Positions 26,842-35,556 of a DNA stretch of 64,000 nt are shown in pieces. Position numbers and translations under genes: made by a program. The stretch's first letter is position 1. Each line of letters begins with the position of its first letter. This DNA is from Pseudomonas allokribbensis (GTDB taxonomy: Bacteria > Pseudomonadota > Gammaproteobacteria > Pseudomonadales > Pseudomonadaceae): assembly GCF_014863605.1 (NCBI RefSeq), contig NZ_CP062252.1, positions 5,031,001 to 5,095,000 of the forward strand, written 5' to 3'. A model generated the notes under the pieces. It ran no database searches. It saw only the letters and a list, made by a program, of their open reading frames with translations, and was not told the DNA's origin.

Positions 26842-27855
26842 CTACAGACTCCCACTGACTTTATTCGCCACTTCACCCGGCACCCACGATTTCCACACTT
26901 GCGGTTGATCGCGCAGGAAGGCTTCGGCGACCTGACGTGGCTGCTGACGTTTCTCGCTCATCCCGGCCAGGGTCTGGTTCAGCAGATCGATCGGCAAATC
27001 GACCTTTTCAAAGAACGTCACCAGTTCCGGATACTGCGCCTTGAACGGTGCCGACACGCCAATCGCCAGGCTCGCCGGCATCGAGCGGGTGCCTTTCGGA
27101 TGGGGGTTGTTGGCGTCGGCAAGGGTTTTCCAGGCTTCGGCGTCGAACGGCGGCTCTTCCAGCTTCACCAGTTTGAAGCGACCGAGCAACGGTGTCGGCG
27201 ACCAGTAGTAGAACAGCACCGGTTTGCCTCGCTTGATCGACGACGCCACCTCGGCATCCAGCGCCGCGCCGGAACCGGTGCGGAAGTTGACGAAGCTGTC
27301 GTTCAGTGCATAGGCCTTGAGCTTCTGGCTGTTGACGATTTCCGAGGTCCAGCCGGTCGGGCTGTTGAGGAAACGCCCGCGACTCGGGTCTTCCGGGTCC
27401 TTGAACACATCCTTGTAACGCGGCAGGTCGGCCACGGATTTCAGCTCCGGCGCCAGCGGTTTGATCCCGCGCTCGGGGTCGCCCTTGATCACGTATTCCG
27501 GCACCCACCAGCCTTCGGTGGCGCCCTTCACCGTGTCGCCGAGGCCGAACACCTTGCCTTCGGCGGCGGCCTTGACCCACGCAGGACTGCGCCCGGCCCA
27601 TTCTTCACCGATCACTTGAATGTCGTTTTTTGCCAGCGCCGCTTCGAGGCTGACGGTGCTGCCCGGCAGCGTGTCAGTCGGGTAGCCGTAGCCTTTTTCG
27701 ACGATCAGGCGCAGCACTTCGGTGATGAAACTGCCGCTTTCCCAGGTGATGTCGCCGAAGTGGATCGGCGCGGTTTTTTCCGCTGCCACGGCGTGGCCGG
27801 CAGTCAGGGTCAGGGCCAGCAGCGAACTGCCGAGCAGGGTTTTGATCGATCTCAT
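26842..27855 (-). CDS. ABC substrate-binding protein, glycine betaine/choline (OpuAC) type
   Basis: A 337-residue periplasmic binding protein. A signal peptide at 1-24 ends VAA. The OpuAC family pattern is seen in FGDITWESGSFITEVLRLIV and in the aromatic stretch GEEWAGRSPAWVKAAAEG; Trp residues likely form the quaternary-amine cage. No permease or ATPase gene is adjacent, so it must work with components encoded elsewhere or act as an orphan. Its ATG overlaps the stop of the upstream sigma factor gene in an ATGA sequence. Confidence 0.88.
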   Translation of the reverse strand: MRSIKTLLGSSLLALTLTAGHAVAAEKTAPIHFGDITWESGSFITEVLRLIVEKGYGYPTDTLPGSTVSLEAALAKNDIQVIGEEWAGRSPAWVKAAAEGKVFGLGDTVKGATEGWWVPEYVIKGDPERGIKPLAPELKSVADLPRYKDVFKDPEDPSRGRFLNSPTGWTSEIVNSQKLKAYALNDSFVNFRTGSGAALDAEVASSIKRGKPVLFYYWSPTPLLGRFKLVKLEEPPFDAEAWKTLADANNPHPKGTRSMPASLAIGVSAPFKAQYPELVTFFEKVDLPIDLLNQTLAGMSEKRQQPRQVAEAFLRDQPQVWKSWVPGEVANKVSGSL

Positions 27856-28397
27856 GCGGACCTCTTGTTCTGGGAGGAAATCAGGGTTTGGTTGGCGCTG
27901 TGGCGGTTGCACAGGGCCTGGGAACGGGTCATGTACATGCTCACCGAGCGCTGGGAGATGCCCAGTTCGGCAGCGATTTGCGGGTAGGTCAGGCCGTCGA
28001 TGCGCGCCAGCAGAAAGGTCGAGCGCACCTTGCCCGGCAGGCGCTGGAGCGTCCGGTCCAGATGCTTGAGGCTCTGCGACAGATCCGCCAGATCTTCGGG
28101 AGACGGCGCGTGATCGAGGTCACTCTGTTGCAGTTGATGCAGATGCCGACGCTCCAGATCGCCCCGCCGCCAGCGCTCATACAGCAGCCGCTGGGCGATG
28201 GTGGTGAGCAACGCGCGGGGTTCGCGGATGGCGGTCAGGCCCGGAGCTTCGAGCAGTTGCGCAAAGGTTTCGGCGGCGATGTCTTCGGCGCTGGCGGCAT
28301 CATTCGATTGCCGGCGCAGACGTGTGCACAACCACTGGTAATGGTCGCGAAACAACGTATTCACATGATTGCGATGGGATGAGTCGGCGCCGGACAT
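27852..28397 (-). CDS. ECF-type (FecI-like) sigma factor
   Basis: A 181-residue sigma factor. Region 2 spans about 12-80 (AEDIAAETFAQLLEAPGL, then TIAQRLLYERWRR) and region 4 about 115-165 (LDGLTYPQIAAELGISQRSV with ARI in front). It has the FecI look, but no FecR anti-sigma or TonB receptor gene is next to it. Instead its stop overlaps the start of a betaine-type binding protein gene by 4 bases. The ATG at 28397 follows GGAG. The intergenic region upstream is AT-rich. Confidence 0.9.
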   Translation of the reverse strand: MSGADSSHRNHVNTLFRDHYQWLCTRLRRQSNDAASAEDIAAETFAQLLEAPGLTAIREPRALLTTIAQRLLYERWRRGDLERRHLHQLQQSDLDHAPSPEDLADLSQSLKHLDRTLQRLPGKVRSTFLLARIDGLTYPQIAAELGISQRSVSMYMTRSQALCNRHSANQTLISSQNKRSA

Positions 28398-28524
28398 GGG
28401 GGCTCCTTGGTCAAGGGTCGCTGAATGTCCGGTCGTCCGGTGGCGCGATCCTAGCAAGGTGCCTTATGCGTTAAAAATACTTAAAAAGAATTTTTATATT
28501 CCATTAATGAATTAGTCGAAACCG

Positions 28525-29316
28525 CTAACGCAAGCGGCCATAACCCAGTTCTTCGGCCTCGCGCTGATAATCCAGCAGGACGAGGTAATCGCTTTCGCTG
28601 GCAGGCAGGACTTCGGGCAGGCCTAGGATGCGGGCGACGTCGGGCAAGTCTTGAAGGCTGCGGTTCATCGCCCGGCGTAGCTGTTCGATCTGCGTGTCCG
28701 AAGCACTGGCAACGGTGATGAAAGGCAAGGTCGGGCTGAACGCACTGCGCGCCACCACCCGCAAGCCATTGACCTCTTCGGCGGCGTGCTGCGCCAGGTA
28801 GGCAAAGGTCACGCTGTCGATGGCTGCCAGATCGGCGCGATCTTCGCGCAACCAGCGCAGGCTTTCGCGATGGCCGCCACTGAGGCCGACCGAAGCGAAA
28901 AACTCACCGTCCCGCTGCAACGGCGCCAGACGCTGGCGCAACAGGTTCATGCCGCTGTTGGAGTCCTCGCTGTTGATCACCCCGCGACTGTCGAAGAACT
29001 CCGCCAGACTGCGGCGCGGATCATTGACGCGGGCAAGGATCAGACTGCAATGATTGCCGGCAGTGGCATCCGGCAATTCATAGCGCGGACGGCCGACAAT
29101 CCTGACCTGGCCACGCAGTGCGGTCATCAGCGGATAGCCGCAGGTCTGGGTCAGCAGCAACTGCGGCGACAGCCAGAGGTCGGGCAGCGACAAGCCTTCG
29201 GCCTTGAGTCGCGAGCGGCCCAGGTGATCGAGAATCCGCGCCAGCCACTGTTCGTTCGCCGCGCGGATCGGCTCGGGGGCGATGTACATCAACAGCTCTG
29301 CGTAACCTGACGTCAT
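28525..29316 (-). CDS. PhnD/SsuA-type substrate-binding fold protein without signal peptide
   Basis: A 263-residue protein with the type 2 periplasmic-binding fold of the PhnD family: SEDSNSGMNLLRQRL, LSGGHRESLRWLREDRADLA and AIDSVTFAYLAQH are the ligand-pocket segments. It begins MTSGYAELLMYI and has no signal peptide or lipobox, so it is predicted to stay in the cytoplasm. No transporter genes are nearby. It starts 7 bases after the desaturase stop and is probably co-transcribed. Confidence 0.8.
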   Translation of the reverse strand: MTSGYAELLMYIAPEPIRAANEQWLARILDHLGRSRLKAEGLSLPDLWLSPQLLLTQTCGYPLMTALRGQVRIVGRPRYELPDATAGNHCSLILARVNDPRRSLAEFFDSRGVINSEDSNSGMNLLRQRLAPLQRDGEFFASVGLSGGHRESLRWLREDRADLAAIDSVTFAYLAQHAAEEVNGLRVVARSAFSPTLPFITVASASDTQIEQLRRAMNRSLQDLPDVARILGLPEVLPASESDYLVLLDYQREAEELGYGRLR

Positions 29317-29323
29317 GGTGGCC

Positions 29324-30265
29324 TCAACTAAACGGATGCTGCGGACTGTCGATCGGTTTGATGCCGTGCCGGCGCCACAGTTGCCCATAACCTTGCACCA
29401 GAAATCCACCGCTGCGCGCCACCCATTGCTCCCGGCGCATGCGATAGGCCTTGGGCAAGTCGTACCACGCCAGCTTCGGCAAATCGTGGTGCACCAGATG
29501 GAAGTTCAGGTTCAGGAACAGCCAGCGCCACGGCCATCCGGCTTCGTTGAGCACCGTGCGTTGTTCCGGTTGTGCGTGTGGCCGGTGTTCATAGTAAGAG
29601 CGAACCATCGCAATCGACAGCGCCGGCACGCTGATCAAAAACAGGTAATGCCCCACCGGCAACACGCTGTAGCGGGCGATGAAAAACAGCATCAGCAAGG
29701 TCAGGGTTCCGTGGGTCAGCCACATCAGCCAGGCTTGCCGTTCGCCGCTTTTCAGGCGTTGCAGTTGTTCATTGGCCAGCGCCAGCAACGCCAGCGGTGC
29801 GCCTATTACGAATCGGCCGAGCACGGTCTTGTTCAGCCAGTGCAGGCTGCGTTCGAACAGCGAACTGCCGTGCCAGCGCTCTGCGCTCAGGTAACGGCTT
29901 TCGGGGTCGACGCCGGGGATCGTCAGGTCCTCATCGCGATGGTGCTGCAAATGGCTGTCGCGATAGAGCGTGTACGGATACCACACCGCAAACGGCGCAT
30001 AGCCGAGGACTTTGTTCACCGAAGTCCAGCGCGTCGGATGACCGTGAAGTAATTCGTGCTGCACCGACAGCCACAACACCAGCAACGGAATCAGCAGCAG
30101 CGTGCTCCACCAGAGGCCCAGCCATCCGCTGCCCAGCACAATCGCGAACCAACCGGCGTATACGCCGATCAGCAACAGCCAGGTCGGCCAGTCGGTTCGG
30201 GCGGTGAAGCGCTGGCGCAGGGTTTCGATCTGTTGGCGATGGGCATCGTCGAAATAATGGGGCAT
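29324..30265 (-). CDS. Membrane fatty acid desaturase
   Basis: A 313-residue integral membrane di-iron desaturase. The three histidine boxes are visible: HELLHGH near 68-74, HLQHH near 105-109, and HLVHH near 271-275. Hydrophobic segments lie at about 28-67 and 165-215. It should introduce a double bond into a membrane lipid acyl chain or a related substrate; position is unknown. It is the first gene of a pair with the PhnD-like gene. Confidence 0.9.
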   Translation of the reverse strand: MPHYFDDAHRQQIETLRQRFTARTDWPTWLLLIGVYAGWFAIVLGSGWLGLWWSTLLLIPLLVLWLSVQHELLHGHPTRWTSVNKVLGYAPFAVWYPYTLYRDSHLQHHRDEDLTIPGVDPESRYLSAERWHGSSLFERSLHWLNKTVLGRFVIGAPLALLALANEQLQRLKSGERQAWLMWLTHGTLTLLMLFFIARYSVLPVGHYLFLISVPALSIAMVRSYYEHRPHAQPEQRTVLNEAGWPWRWLFLNLNFHLVHHDLPKLAWYDLPKAYRMRREQWVARSGGFLVQGYGQLWRRHGIKPIDSPQHPFS

Positions 30266-30354
30266 GGCGTGGCTCGGAACGAGGGTCTGATCGTTCTGTG
30301 CAACACCAGCGGAGAATCTTGCAGATTATTTTTGCGAGGTTTTTACGGGCGAGA

Positions 30355-30379
30355 CAGGAGCCCGGGAACCAGGCTCCTG
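30355..30379. terminator. Hairpin between desaturase and small basic gene
   Basis: CAGGAGCC pairs with GGCTCCTG over nine bases. On the minus strand it follows the small gene at 30390-30500; it lacks a T run, so it is a weak terminator. Confidence 0.5.
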
Positions 30380-30389
30380 AAGGAGGTGA

Positions 30390-30500
30390 TCAATGACCGA
30401 AGATGTCGACTTTTTTCGCCCTTTTCTCGTGGCGTTTCTCGATGGCGGTCTTGGCCGGTTTCTTCTTCGCGGCTTTCTTCGAATCCATACCTTTGGACAT
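30390..30500 (-). CDS. Very small lysine-rich protein (36 residues)
   Basis: A short gene with GGAG about 9 bases before the ATG. The product begins MSKGMDSKKAAKKKPAK, continues with TAIEKRHEKRAKK and ends VDIFGH. A third of the residues are Lys or Arg, so it may bind nucleic acid or ribosomes. I believe similar small proteins occur in other Pseudomonas genomes, but I cannot verify that here. The function is unknown. Confidence 0.6.
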   Translation of the reverse strand: MSKGMDSKKAAKKKPAKTAIEKRHEKRAKKVDIFGH

Positions 30501-30601
30501 GATGCGTACTCCACTCAGAGGGGATGTGAGATCAGGTATACACCTATCCCGGCGAGCACGTTGTTTTATAATCCGCGGCTTTTGCACCGGCAGTCCGATT
30601 C

Positions 30602-31021
30602 ATGACCGACATCCGTTACAACCAGCTCGACGACCTGTCCTGGCCCTTGATGAACAAGTTCTACCGCCAACATCAATCGTCGATGAAAGCGGTGCGCGAG
30701 GCGCAATTGTGGGTGGCAAGGCGCGAGGAAATCGTGGCTGCGTTATGTCTGCGACTGGTGTCAGGCGGGTATTGGCTGACCGGGTTGTTCGTCGACCCGA
30801 CCTGCCGCGAACAGGGTATTGCCGCGCAATTGATTGCCGAAGCGGTGAAGGACGTCGAGGCGCCTGTCTGGTTGTTCTGCCACCCGGATCTGCGCGGTTT
30901 CTACGAACGGCGCGGCTTCACTTTCGACCCCGCCCTGCCCCAGGCGATGGCCGAGCGCTTGAGCCGTTATGCGCGGAGCAAGCCGATGATTGCCATGGAG
31001 CTTGCGCCGCGCGCGGACTAG
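30602..31021 (+). CDS. GNAT-family N-acetyltransferase
   Basis: A 139-residue acetyltransferase. Motif A is FVDPTCREQGIAAQLIAEAV near residues 62-81, with a later FYERRGFTFDPAL. The first 50 residues contain the substrate-side helices. Its stop codon abuts that of the convergent deformylase gene with no base between. Substrate unknown. Confidence 0.87.
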   Translation: MTDIRYNQLDDLSWPLMNKFYRQHQSSMKAVREAQLWVARREEIVAALCLRLVSGGYWLTGLFVDPTCREQGIAAQLIAEAVKDVEAPVWLFCHPDLRGFYERRGFTFDPALPQAMAERLSRYARSKPMIAMELAPRAD

Positions 31022-31561
31022 TCAGTCGTCGGCGTTGGGGTCGAGATCCGGGAACATCACTTCGGTGTAACCGAACTTGCTGAAATCGGTAATGCGCGAC
31101 GGGTACAAGCGCCCGATCAGGTGGTCGCACTCGTGCTGCACCACCCGCGCATGGAACCCCGAGGCCACGCGCACGATCGGCTGCCCCTTGGGATCGACAC
31201 CTTCGTAGCGGATCTGCTGATAACGATCTACCGCGCCCCGCAGGCCGGGCACCGACAGGCAACCTTCAAAACCCTCTTCCATCAAGGGACTCAACGGCGT
31301 GATCAGCGGATTGATCAGGATCGTCTGCGGCACGGCTTCGGCGTCCGGGTAACGTTCGCTGTGCTCGAAGCCGAAGATCACCAGTTGCAGGTCGACGCCG
31401 ATCTGCGGCGCGGCCAGGCCGACACCGCCGACGCTTTCCATGGTCTGGAACATGTCGTCGATCAGTTGCCACAGCTCAGGGCTGTCGAGCATCTCGGCGG
31501 GCACCGGCGGGGCAATGCGCAGCAGGCGTTCATCGCCCATCTTCAGGATTTCACGGATCAT
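31022..31561 (-). CDS. def: Peptide deformylase
   Basis: A 179-residue metalloenzyme that removes the formyl group from new protein N-termini. The three family motifs are intact: [10 protein letters not shown] (about 43-52), EGCLSVPG (about 98-105) and QHECDHLIG (about 139-147), whose Cys and two His bind the metal. It is not beside fmt, the usual place of the primary def, so this may be a second copy. It starts 2 bases after the BrkB-family gene stop and is probably translationally linked to it. Confidence 0.95.
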   Translation of the reverse strand: MIREILKMGDERLLRIAPPVPAEMLDSPELWQLIDDMFQTMESVGGVGLAAPQIGVDLQLVIFGFEHSERYPDAEAVPQTILINPLITPLSPLMEEGFEGCLSVPGLRGAVDRYQQIRYEGVDPKGQPIVRVASGFHARVVQHECDHLIGRLYPSRITDFSKFGYTEVMFPDLDPNADD

Positions 31562-31563
31562 GA

Positions 31564-32514
31564 TCAGGCTTCGTCTGTGTTCGGGTTGAGCGAATGATCG
31601 CGCCCAAGTCCGGAAACGTGTTGTTTGGGATGTTCATCGAGTTCGCCGGGGACTTTCTCGCCCGGGTCCTTGCCCTCGCTGGACATGTGTTCGATCACGG
31701 CATTCATCTCCGCGCCCAGCAACAGCACGGCGGCGGAAATGTAGAAATACAGCAACAGCACGATGATCGCACCGATGCTGCCATACATGGCGTTGTAGTT
31801 GGCGAACGTCTTGACGTAAAACGCGAACCCCAGGGACGCGATGATCCACACCACCACCGCCAGCACCGAGCCCGGGGTGATGAAACGGAATTCCTGCTTG
31901 ACGTCGGGCATCACGTAGTAGATCAACGCGACAGCCACCATCATCAGGATCACGATCACCGGCCAGCGAGCGATGGTCCATACGGTGACGATGAAGTCTT
32001 CCAGACCGACCTGCCCGGCGATCCAACCCATCACCTGCGGCCCGAGCACCATCAGCGCGGCAGCGGCCAGCAGCATGCCGGCAATGCCGACGGTGTAGAT
32101 GATCGACAGCGGGAAGCGCTTCCAGATCGGCCGGCCCTCGACCACGTCGTAGGCCGCGTTCATCGCGCTCATCATCAGGCGCACACCGGCGGACGCGGTG
32201 TACAGGGCGACGACGATACCCACGGACAGCAGACCACCCTTGGATTGCTGCAACTGGTCGATCACCGGGTTGACCTGCTCCAGCGCCTGGGGCGGCAACA
32301 CCAGCTCCGATTGCAGGCGCAGCCAGGAGAAGAAGTCCGGCAGGTGCAGGAAACCGATCAGGGCAATCAGGAACAGAATGAATGGGAACAGCGAGAACAG
32401 CATCTGGTAGGCCAATGCCGAGGCATAGGTCGACATCTCGTCGTCCATGAACTCGGTGACGGTGCGCACGATGACCCGGTGCAGGGGCAGGCCTTTCATG
32501 TCGGGGAAAATCAT
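31564..32514 (-). CDS. YihY/BrkB-family inner membrane protein
   Basis: A 316-residue membrane protein with six predicted helices. The family N-terminal pattern [19 protein letters not shown] is followed by conserved [15 protein letters not shown] and the C-terminal [17 protein letters not shown]. The tail after residue 290 is hydrophilic. The family was once called ribonuclease BN in error; a transport role is suspected but unproven. The ATG at 32514 follows GGAG. Confidence 0.9.
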   Translation of the reverse strand: MIFPDMKGLPLHRVIVRTVTEFMDDEMSTYASALAYQMLFSLFPFILFLIALIGFLHLPDFFSWLRLQSELVLPPQALEQVNPVIDQLQQSKGGLLSVGIVVALYTASAGVRLMMSAMNAAYDVVEGRPIWKRFPLSIIYTVGIAGMLLAAAALMVLGPQVMGWIAGQVGLEDFIVTVWTIARWPVIVILMMVAVALIYYVMPDVKQEFRFITPGSVLAVVVWIIASLGFAFYVKTFANYNAMYGSIGAIIVLLLYFYISAAVLLLGAEMNAVIEHMSSEGKDPGEKVPGELDEHPKQHVSGLGRDHSLNPNTDEA

Positions 32515-32642
32515 TCGCGTCTCCTTTCGCCGCAAAACAGGTTGAAGTCGTGGCGACTCAGGGGCCGTTTTTCTCTCATCAAAGTAGCTTACTTGGCGAC
32601 TTTGAAACACTGTGATCCGTGACTGTATGTGAACGGGACACG

Positions 32643-32670
32643 AAAACGGCCATCCTTGGATGGCCGCTTT
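32643..32670 (-). terminator. Terminator of the CsbD gene
   Basis: CGGCCATCC pairs with GGATGGCCG over two bases, followed on the minus strand by TTTTC. Confidence 0.8.
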
Positions 32671-32691
32671 GTTGTTTCGTTCAAGGCTGGA

Positions 32692-32883
32692 TCAAGCCTT
32701 GTCGACGCCTTTCTTGATCGCGTCCTTGGCTTTGCCCACCGCTTGCTGGGCCTCGCCTTTCTTCTCTTGCAGTTTGCCTTCGACTTGCAGTTTGGTGTTG
32801 TCGGTGGCTTTACCGATGCCCTGCTTGACGTTGCCGACCGCTTCGTTGGCCATGCCTTTTACTTTATCGCCTGTGCTACTCAT
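32692..32883 (-). CDS. CsbD-family stress protein
   Basis: A 63-residue hydrophilic helical protein, almost entirely Gly, Lys, Ala, Glu and Gln. It shows the CsbD pattern GDKVKGMANEAVGNVKQGIG with two similar halves. CsbD proteins are induced by stress or stationary phase; the mechanism is unknown. AGGAG precedes the ATG and a terminator follows. Confidence 0.92.
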   Translation of the reverse strand: MSSTGDKVKGMANEAVGNVKQGIGKATDNTKLQVEGKLQEKKGEAQQAVGKAKDAIKKGVDKA

Positions 32884-33081
32884 GGTGTTTCTCCTTGGTG
32901 CATTGAAGGGGAAAAGTCAGTACGTAACGATTGACTGGCCCGGTTTGCGCCAAGTTTCATTTATTTTCAGGGCTTCATTTCGTCGCGGCGTGCAGGTTGC
33001 GCTTTATGTTTGCGAGCGTAGCCCCGAGAATGCCCACCATAAGGGCGCCAGGCGCCACAGAACCGATCCCGCAGGAATGTT

Positions 33082-33459
33082 ATGAAACTCGATAAAAAGC
33101 AGGCCATCGCCCGTCGCAACCAGGAACTGGGCGGTGCCGTGCTCGGCACCAACAACTGCCACTTCGCCGAACTGAACCGCAACCGCAACATCTGGTGGTT
33201 CGATCTGCCGGTGTCGCGTCTGGCCATTGGTCAGTACGAGTGGATTCACCTGTTGATGCACACCCCGGCCACCGACGAACTGCTGCACCTGAAAGTGCCG
33301 ACCGTGTTTCTGCGCGAGAAGCTCGAAGGCCTGGTGATCCGCAACGAAGGCAAGCGCAAGGCTGCCCTGAGCCTGGAACTGAGCGCCGACAAGGACTCGT
33401 ACCTGCAGGACATGCGCCCGGCAGGCACCAACGTGAACTTCGCACCGTTCCGTCAGTAA
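33082..33459 (+). CDS. Unknown protein, 125 residues
   Basis: A soluble basic protein without signal peptide. It begins MKLDKKQAIARRNQELGG and has a central stretch IWWFDLPVSRLAIGQYEWIH with conserved-looking aromatic residues. I recall similar hypothetical proteins in other pseudomonads but recognise no domain. It has its own terminator at 33478. Codon use matches its neighbours. Confidence 0.8.
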   Translation: MKLDKKQAIARRNQELGGAVLGTNNCHFAELNRNRNIWWFDLPVSRLAIGQYEWIHLLMHTPATDELLHLKVPTVFLREKLEGLVIRNEGKRKAALSLELSADKDSYLQDMRPAGTNVNFAPFRQ

Positions 33460-33475
33460 GCGATTCCTGCACCAA

Positions 33476-33507
33476 CAAAAAGCCCCGCATCTGCGGGGCT
33501 TTTTATT
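33476..33507. terminator. Bidirectional terminator before fadD1 end
   Basis: AGCCCCGCA pairs with TGCGGGGCT over TC, flanked by an A tract on the left and T tracts on the right. Confidence 0.9.
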
Positions 33508-35205
33508 TTATGCGGCGTTCTTCGCCTTGATCTTCTTCAGCTCTTCGTCGCGCAACTCGCGACGCAGGATCTTGCCGACGTTGGTGGTCGGCAGCGCATC
33601 GCGGAATTCCACCGAACGCGGCACCTTGTAGCCGGTGACGTTGGCGCGCATGTGCTCCATCACCGTTTCCTTGGTCAGCGTGACGCCTGGCTTGGCGACG
33701 ATGAAGATCTTGATCGCCTCGCCCGACTTCTCGTCCGGAATACCGATGGCCGCGCACTGCAACACGCCCGGCAGGGTCGCCAGCACGTCTTCCAGTTCGT
33801 TCGGGTACACGTTGAAACCGGAGACCAAGATCATGTCTTTCTTGCGATCGACAATGCGCATGTAGCCGTCCGGCTGGATCAGCGCGATGTCACCGGTCTT
33901 CAGCCAGCCCTCGCTGTCGAGCATCTCATCGGTGGCTTCCTGACGCTGCCAGTAGCCCTTCATCACTTGCGGGCCCTTGACGCACAGCTCGCCGATTTCA
34001 CCCAGCGGCTGCTCGACGCCGGCATCGTCGATGACTTTGCACAGGGTCGACGGCACTGGAATGCCGATGGTGCCGATCTGGATGTTCTGGATCGGGTTGA
34101 CCGTAGCCACCGGGCTGGTTTCGGTCATGCCGTAACCTTCGCAGATCGGGCAACCGGTGACCGCTTTCCAGCGCTCGGCGGCGGCCAGTTGCAACGCCAT
34201 GCCACCGGACAGGGTGACTTTCAACGCCGAGAAATCCAGCTTGCGGAAACCTTCGTTGTTGCACAGGGCCACGAACAGCGTATTGAGGCCGACGAAACCG
34301 CTGAACTTCCACTTCGACAGTTCCTTGACCATCGCCGGCAGGTCGCGCGGGTTGCTGATCAGGATGTTGTGGTTGCCGATCAGCATCATCGCCATGCAAT
34401 GAAAGGTGAACGCATAGATGTGGTACAGCGGCAGCGGGGTGATCAGGATCTCGCAACCTTCGTTGAGGTTGGAGCCCATCAGCGCCTTGCACTGCAACAT
34501 GTTGGCGACGAGGTTGCGATGGGTGAGCATCGCGCCCTTGGCCACGCCGGTGGTGCCGCCGGTGTATTGCAGCACCGCGACGTCGCCGCTGTCCGGGTTG
34601 GCTTCGGCGACCGGCTGACCCTGGCCCTTGCTCAGCACGTCGTTGAACTTGACGGCTTTTGGCAGGTGATAGGCCGGCACCATTTTCTTCACGTACTTGA
34701 TGACGCTGTTGATCAGCAGACGCTTGATCGGCGGCAGCAGGTCGGCGACTTCGGTGACGATGACGTGTTTGACGCCGGTTTTCGGCACCACGGCTTCGGC
34801 CAGGTGCGCCATGTTGGCCAGGCACACCAGCGCCTTGGCACCGGAGTCGTTGAACTGGTGTTCCATTTCACGCGCGGTGTACAGCGGGTTGGTGTTGACC
34901 ACGATCAGCCCGGCACGGATGGCACCGAAGACGGCGACCGGGTACTGCAACACGTTGGGCAGTTGCACGGCGATTCGATCACCGGGCTGCAAATCGGTAT
35001 GCTGTTGCAGATAAGCGGCAAACGCACCGGACAATTCGTACAGTTCACCGTAGGTGATGGTCTTGCCCAGGTTGCTGAACGCCGGTTTGTCGGCGAAGCG
35101 TTGGCAGGATTGCTTCAACACTGCCTGAATATTCGGGTACTCGTCTGGATTGATGTCGGCAGCAATTCCAGCGGGGTACTTATCCTTCCAAAAGTCTTCG
35201 ATCAT
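33508..35205 (-). CDS. fadD1: Long-chain fatty acid CoA ligase
   Basis: A 565-residue acyl-CoA synthetase of the adenylate-forming family. The P-loop is YTGGTTGVAKGAMLTHRN near 209-226, the adenine motif GYGMTETSP near 356-364, and the FACS motif GDIALIQPDGYMRIVDRKKD near 442-461; the catalytic Lys lies in KILRREL. It activates exogenous fatty acids. It follows fadD2 in the same direction, as in P. aeruginosa PA3299/PA3300, which fixes the numbering. The 351-base gap to fadD2 holds a terminator. Confidence 0.95.
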   Translation of the reverse strand: MIEDFWKDKYPAGIAADINPDEYPNIQAVLKQSCQRFADKPAFSNLGKTITYGELYELSGAFAAYLQQHTDLQPGDRIAVQLPNVLQYPVAVFGAIRAGLIVVNTNPLYTAREMEHQFNDSGAKALVCLANMAHLAEAVVPKTGVKHVIVTEVADLLPPIKRLLINSVIKYVKKMVPAYHLPKAVKFNDVLSKGQGQPVAEANPDSGDVAVLQYTGGTTGVAKGAMLTHRNLVANMLQCKALMGSNLNEGCEILITPLPLYHIYAFTFHCMAMMLIGNHNILISNPRDLPAMVKELSKWKFSGFVGLNTLFVALCNNEGFRKLDFSALKVTLSGGMALQLAAAERWKAVTGCPICEGYGMTETSPVATVNPIQNIQIGTIGIPVPSTLCKVIDDAGVEQPLGEIGELCVKGPQVMKGYWQRQEATDEMLDSEGWLKTGDIALIQPDGYMRIVDRKKDMILVSGFNVYPNELEDVLATLPGVLQCAAIGIPDEKSGEAIKIFIVAKPGVTLTKETVMEHMRANVTGYKVPRSVEFRDALPTTNVGKILRRELRDEELKKIKAKNAA

Positions 35206-35556
35206 GGAAGCCCACTCCTCAGCAACGCGAATTCAGCACCGCATTTGATGCGATTATTATTGGTGTTTGTTTATTGGTGAGTCTGGCTTTTTACAAGGCC
35301 GAGAAGTCACAAAGCGCGCCGAGAGTAGCAGCTTTGCCAAGGGTCGACTAGAGCCAAAAGCGGCCCCTACAGTCATTTTCATGACTCAAGAACTACTGGC
35401 AGTCATTTTAGAGCAAAAATCCTATAACTCTCTGAAAGCCCCGGAATTCCGGGACAAAAAGCAAAAGATCGCAGCCTTCAGCGGCTTCAGGGAAGCCACC
35501 AGAGGCTGCGATCTTCAGGCCTCAACGCAGATGCGTCAGGCGCGGCCACTCACCGA
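35206..35556. other. Intergenic region between fadD2 and fadD1
   Basis: This 351-base stretch is AT-richer than its neighbours. It contains the fadD2 terminator (35460-35516) and, nearer fadD1, the AT-rich stretch around 35245-35275 that could hold its promoter. I find no reading frame with a ribosome site and no clear PsrA-type operator. Confidence 0.6.
35460..35516 (-). terminator. Terminator of fadD2
   Basis: GATCGCAGCCT (35467-35477) pairs with AGGCTGCGATC (35502-35512). On the minus strand the stem is followed by TTTTGCTTTTT. The stem shares ATCGCAGCC with the terminator at 8173. Confidence 0.8.

Noticed and set aside
26470..26908. Two short plus-strand frames in the orphan region
   Set aside because: No ribosome sites or recognisable protein features, and the second one runs through the terminator and into the end of the binding protein gene.
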